Below are positions 6,828 through 8,981 of a DNA stretch of 8,981 bases, one piece after another. Position 1 is the stretch's first letter. Each line of letters opens with the position of its first letter. Source of the stretch: DASRHK01 sp035650495 (GTDB taxonomy: Bacteria; Pseudomonadota; Gammaproteobacteria; Nevskiales; Nevskiaceae); the NCBI GenBank assembly GCA_035650495.1, contig DASRHK010000124.1, positions 1-8,981 of the forward strand, written 5' to 3'. Both the position numbers and the translations under genes were made by a program. A model generated the notes under the pieces. It was not told the origin of the DNA and did not search any database. It saw only the letters and a list, made by a program, of their open reading frames with translations.

Positions 6828-7850
6828 TCAGTTCTTGGCCTTGTCGACCAGCTTGTTCTTGGCGATCCAGGGCATCATCGAGCGCAGCTTGCTGCCGACC
6901 TTCTCGATCTGGTGCTCCTGGCCGAGGCGGCGCTGCGCCTTCAACGTCGGCGCGCCAGCCTGGTTCTCCGCGACGAACTCGCGCGCGAACAGGCCGGTCT
7001 GGATCTCGCGCAGGATCTTCTTCATCTCGGCCTTGGTCGCGTCGTTGACGACGCGCGGGCCGCGCGTGTAGTCGCCGTACTCCGCGGTGTTGCTGATCGA
7101 GTAGCGCATGTTCGCCATGCCCCCTTCGTACATCAGGTCGACGATCAGCTTGAGCTCGTGCAGGCATTCGAAGTACGCCATCTCCGGCGCATAGCCCGCT
7201 TCGACCAGCGTCTCGAATCCGGCCTGCACCAGCGCGGTGGCGCCGCCGCAGAGAACCGCCTGCTCGCCGAACAGATCGGTCTCGGTCTCTTCCTTGAACG
7301 TGGTCTCGATGATGCCGGCGCGGCCGCCGCCGTTGGCGCTCGCGTACGACAGCGCGATCTGCTTCGCCTGCCCGCTCGCGTCCTGATGCACGCAGATCAG
7401 CGACGGCACGCCGCCGCCCTGCGTGTAGGTGCTGCGCACGAGATGGCCGGGGCCTTTGGGCGCGACCATGATCACGTCGAGATCGGCGCGCGGCTCGATC
7501 AGCTGGAAGTGGATGTTGAAGCCGTGCGCGAACGCGAGCACCCCGCCCTTCTTGAGATTCGGCGCGATCGACTCTTCGTAGATCTTCTTCTGATCCTGAT
7601 CCGGCGCGAGCACCATGACGAGGTCGGCGGCTTTGACGGCGTCGGCGACTTCCTTGACCTTCAGGCCGGCATTGACCGCCTTGTCCCAGGACTTCGAGCC
7701 CTTGCGCAGTGCGACGGTGACGTCGACGCCGCTGTCCTTCAGGTTCAGCGCGTGCGCGTGACCCTGCGAGCCGTAGCCGAGAATCGCGACCTTCTTGCCC
7801 TGGATCAGTGAAAGGTCGGCGTCCTTGTCGTAGTAAACCTTGATGCTCAC
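6828..7850 (-). CDS. ilvC: Ketol-acid reductoisomerase (class I, NADPH)
   Basis: IlvC isomerises and reduces 2-acetolactate and 2-aceto-2-hydroxybutyrate to the dihydroxy acids of the valine/leucine and isoleucine pathways, using Mg2+ and NADPH. At 340 residues it is the short class I form. The Rossmann loop is GYGSQG (25-30). RKGSKSW (49-55), with Arg and two Ser, fits NADPH preference. H109 in AFAHGFNIHF and K132 in KGPGH are active-site residues. The metal ligands are D192 and E196 (TDLFGEQAVLCGG) and E228 and E232 (ECLHELK), with S253 in SISNTAEYG. The C-terminal end PWIAKNKLVDKAKN is intact. The start is GTG at 7848-7850 with GGGGG 5 nt upstream. It lies 28 nt after ilvH, clearly the same transcript. 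A palindromic repeat begins 7 nt past its stop. Confidence 0.97.
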   Translation of the reverse strand: MSIKVYYDKDADLSLIQGKKVAILGYGSQGHAHALNLKDSGVDVTVALRKGSKSWDKAVNAGLKVKEVADAVKAADLVMVLAPDQDQKKIYEESIAPNLKKGGVLAFAHGFNIHFQLIEPRADLDVIMVAPKGPGHLVRSTYTQGGGVPSLICVHQDASGQAKQIALSYASANGGGRAGIIETTFKEETETDLFGEQAVLCGGATALVQAGFETLVEAGYAPEMAYFECLHELKLIVDLMYEGGMANMRYSISNTAEYGDYTRGPRVVNDATKAEMKKILREIQTGLFAREFVAENQAGAPTLKAQRRLGQEHQIEKVGSKLRSMMPWIAKNKLVDKAKN

Positions 7851-7878
7851 GTGTGCCCCCTGGGGCGGATGAATTGAT

Positions 7879-8379
7879 TCAGGCCGGAACGGTCAGCACT
7901 TGCTGTCCGCGCGCAAGCGCGGCGACACCGCTGCGGACCATCTCGAGCACGGTGCCGACTTTCGCGATCTCCGTGATGAAGGCGTCGACTTCGGCGCCGG
8001 TACCGGACATCAACACCATGCGCGTCGATTCGGACTCATCGAGGATCTGGCCGCGATGCTTGCGTACGCAATCGATCACCGCGCGCGCGGCGCCGCCGCG
8101 GATCTCGACCTTGAGCATGAGGAGCTCGCACTCGAGATGATCGGCGCTGGACAGATCGGTGATCTCCACGACGTCGATCAGCTTGCGCGTCTGCTTGATG
8201 ATCTGGTCGACGACGGAATCGGAGCCCGCGGTGACCAGCGTCAGGCGCGAAACCGCCGGATCGTGCGTGGGCGCGACGGTCAGCGAATCGATGTTGTAGC
8301 CGCGCGAGCTGAACATGCCCGCGACGCGCGCGAGCGCGCCGGCTTCGTTCTGCAGCAGGATCGAGATGATGTGACGCAT
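7879..8379 (-). CDS. ilvH: Acetolactate synthase small (regulatory) subunit
   Basis: The regulatory subunit of acetolactate synthase binds the large subunit, stimulates it and confers feedback inhibition by valine. The 166-residue product is the full family length (E. coli IlvH 163). An N-terminal ACT domain (about 2-77) contains NEAGALARVAGMFSSRGYNIDSLTVAPTHDP, cited here only by its ends NEAGAL (11-16) and RGYNI (26-30), which hold the residues around the valine site. The C-terminal domain carries RGQILDES (109-116) and ends SGVAALARGQQVL. The ATG at 8377-8379 has no good Shine-Dalgarno. A weak promoter-like pair, TTGATT (8420-8415) and TAGTTT (8397-8392), would make the mRNA nearly leaderless. 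Unusually, its catalytic partner is encoded divergently rather than just upstream on the same strand. ilvC follows 28 nt downstream. Confidence 0.96.
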   Translation of the reverse strand: MRHIISILLQNEAGALARVAGMFSSRGYNIDSLTVAPTHDPAVSRLTLVTAGSDSVVDQIIKQTRKLIDVVEITDLSSADHLECELLMLKVEIRGGAARAVIDCVRKHRGQILDESESTRMVLMSGTGAEVDAFITEIAKVGTVLEMVRSGVAALARGQQVLTVPA

Positions 8380-8387
8380 ATTGAGCC

Positions 8388-8409
8388 GCGCAAACTAACT
8401 TTGTTGCGC
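8388..8409. repeat. Inverted repeat GCGCAA-N10-TTGCGC (candidate operator)
   Basis: GCGCAA (8388-8393) is exactly mirrored by TTGCGC (8404-8409). An overlapping inner pair, CAAA (8391-8394) and TTTG (8400-8403), shares its centre to within 2 bp. The site overlaps the candidate -10 for ilvH and -35 for ilvB, so a dimeric regulator bound here could act on both genes. The regulator is not identifiable from the window. Confidence 0.45.
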
Positions 8410-8428
8410 TGCAAAATCAAGTTAAGAT
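8401..8428 (+). promoter_or_regulatory. Candidate promoter of ilvB
   Basis: TTGTTG (8401-8406) and TAAGAT (8423-8428) are separated by 16 nt on the plus strand. The -10 box matches 4 of 6 consensus bases and the -35 box 3 of 6. Transcription would start near 8435, leaving a leader of about 38 nt that includes the GC hairpin at 8443-8455. Confidence 0.35.
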
Positions 8429-8442
8429 GCCCGGTCCATTTT

Positions 8443-8455
8443 CGCCCCCGGGGCG
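8443..8455 (+). promoter_or_regulatory. GC-rich palindrome in the ilvB 5' leader
   Basis: CGCCCC-C-GGGGCG is a perfect odd-centred palindrome. As RNA it would fold with a stem of about 5 pairs and a 3-nt loop, ending 17 nt before the ilvB ATG. It is short and not followed by a U-run, so it is not a terminator. It could be an operator half or a leader structure affecting translation of ilvB, which lacks a clear Shine-Dalgarno. Confidence 0.3.
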
Positions 8456-8472
8456 CATTGCCGAGTTGTCCC

Positions 8473-8981
8473 ATGAACGCCGTCCTCAAACCCCAGCCGC
8501 ATCCCCTCGCCGGAAAGACGCTGACCGGTGCGGAGATCGTCATCCAGATTCTCGCGGATGAGGGCACGGACGTCGTTTTCGGCTACTCGGGCGGCGCGAT
8601 CCTTCCGACCTACGACGCGATCTTCCGCTGGAACAAAGCCAACGGCGAGAAGATGCCGCTGATCGTTCCCGCCAACGAGCAGGCAGCGGGCTTCATGGCC
8701 GCGGGTTACGCACGCGCATCCGGCAAAGTCGGCGTAGCGCTGGTGACGTCGGGCCCCGGCGCGACCAACACCGTGACGCCCGTGCGCGACTGCATGGCGG
8801 ACTCGATCCCGATCGTGGTGATCTGCGGACAGGTGCCCACCGCGGCCGTCGGCTCGGATGCATTCCAGGAAGCGCCGATCAGCTCGATCATGGGCGCCGC
8901 CGCCAAGCACGTGTTCCTCGTCACCGATCCGAACAAGCTCGAGTCGACCGTGCGCGCCGCGTTCGAGATCGCGCGCACCGG
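8473..8981 (+). CDS. ilvB: Acetolactate synthase large subunit, N-terminal part (cut by window end)
   Basis: This thiamine-diphosphate enzyme joins two pyruvates, or pyruvate and 2-oxobutyrate, to form acetolactate or acetohydroxybutyrate, the first common step of branched-chain amino acid synthesis. The visible 169 residues begin MNAVLKPQPH and cover the N-terminal pyrimidine-binding domain. Seen are FGYSGGAILPTYDAI (36-50), ANEQAAGFMAAGYARASGK with the expected catalytic Glu (E69), LVTSGPGATNTVTP (90-103), and GQVPTAAVGSDAFQE (119-133). Two substitutions stand out against common family members: GYSGG for GYPGG and NEQ for HEQ. FQE is followed by the unusual APISSIMG. The rest of the enzyme, including the diphosphate-binding domain, lies beyond the edge. 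Anabolic identity is supported by divergent ilvH and nearby ilvC. Other family enzymes such as glyoxylate carboligase are less likely but not excluded. The symbol could equally be ilvI. Confidence 0.9.
   Translation, partial: MNAVLKPQPHPLAGKTLTGAEIVIQILADEGTDVVFGYSGGAILPTYDAIFRWNKANGEKMPLIVPANEQAAGFMAAGYARASGKVGVALVTSGPGATNTVTPVRDCMADSIPIVVICGQVPTAAVGSDAFQEAPISSIMGAAAKHVFLVTDPNKLESTVRAAFEIART

Larger units (their letters stand above)
8380..8472. promoter_or_regulatory. Shared divergent control region between ilvH and ilvB
   Basis: This is the only gene-free DNA between the two divergent acetolactate synthase genes, 93 bp, and it is visibly more AT-rich in its ilvH-proximal half. It must contain or adjoin promoters for both directions. 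It holds an inverted repeat (8388-8409), promoter-like boxes on each strand, and a GC hairpin near ilvB. I found no leader peptide rich in branched-chain residues in it. Confidence 0.7.

Noticed and set aside
5970..7811. A 613-codon plus-strand ORF running antisense across pssA, the repeat and ilvC.
   Set aside because: It lies wholly opposite two certain genes, is Arg/Ala/Asp/His-rich as expected from the complement of GC-rich codons, reads through the palindromic repeat, and has no recognisable domain.
8418..8459. Minus-strand ORF of 13 codons ending GILT before ilvH, as a possible ilv leader.
   Set aside because: Only one Ile and one Leu near the stop; no regulatory-codon run or competing hairpins; it would also need transcription to start near ilvB.
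8427..8560. Small plus-strand ORF starting MPGPF upstream of and overlapping ilvB, as a possible leader peptide.
   Set aside because: It has no run of Ile, Val or Leu, runs out of frame deep into ilvB, and its composition is that of a GC-rich shadow.

Overview
The window is a GC-rich, densely packed proteobacterial chromosome segment. The gene order ilvH-ilvC-pssA-leuA, together with udg next to rimI, is typical of Beta- and Gammaproteobacteria. I cannot place it more finely from sequence alone. There is no tRNA, rRNA, CRISPR array, transposase, phage gene or defence gene. Almost everything is housekeeping metabolism.

Layout: (1) 1-906, plus strand: the C-terminal part of a TgpA-like transglutaminase membrane protein, cut by the left edge. 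It meets the next cluster tail to tail with 4 nt between stops. (2) 911-4143, minus strand, transcribed right to left: family 4 uracil-DNA glycosylase (udg), rimI acetyltransferase, a UMF1-type MFS transporter, and tryptophan 2,3-dioxygenase (kynA). The four genes are joined by stop/start overlaps or a 4-nt gap. (3) 4166-8379, minus strand: ilvH, ilvC, pssA, a leucine-rich leader ORF, and leuA. These cover most of the dedicated steps of valine/isoleucine synthesis and the entry step of leucine synthesis, with a phospholipid synthase gene in the middle. (4) 8473 to the right edge, plus strand: the start of the acetolactate synthase large subunit gene (ilvB/ilvI type), divergent from its own small-subunit gene ilvH.

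How the genes work together: IlvB and IlvH form acetolactate synthase (IlvH carries the valine-sensing ACT domain). IlvC then converts the acetolactates. The valine-pathway keto acid, 2-oxoisovalerate, feeds LeuA. The 93-bp gap between ilvH and ilvB must hold the control signals for both directions, and it contains a GCGCAA-N10-TTGCGC inverted repeat. The 235-nt gap between pssA and leuA holds an unannotated 27-codon ORF with seven leucines in eight residues, followed by mutually exclusive RNA hairpins. This looks like a leucine-responsive attenuator for leuA. The ilvC-pssA gap is almost filled by a 74-bp paired-palindrome (REP/BIME-like) repeat.

The most interesting parts are the regulatory stretches: the leuA leader, and the divergent ilvB/ilvH control region together with unusual active-site-flanking residues in the large subunit. 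I see no clearly new multi-gene system here.
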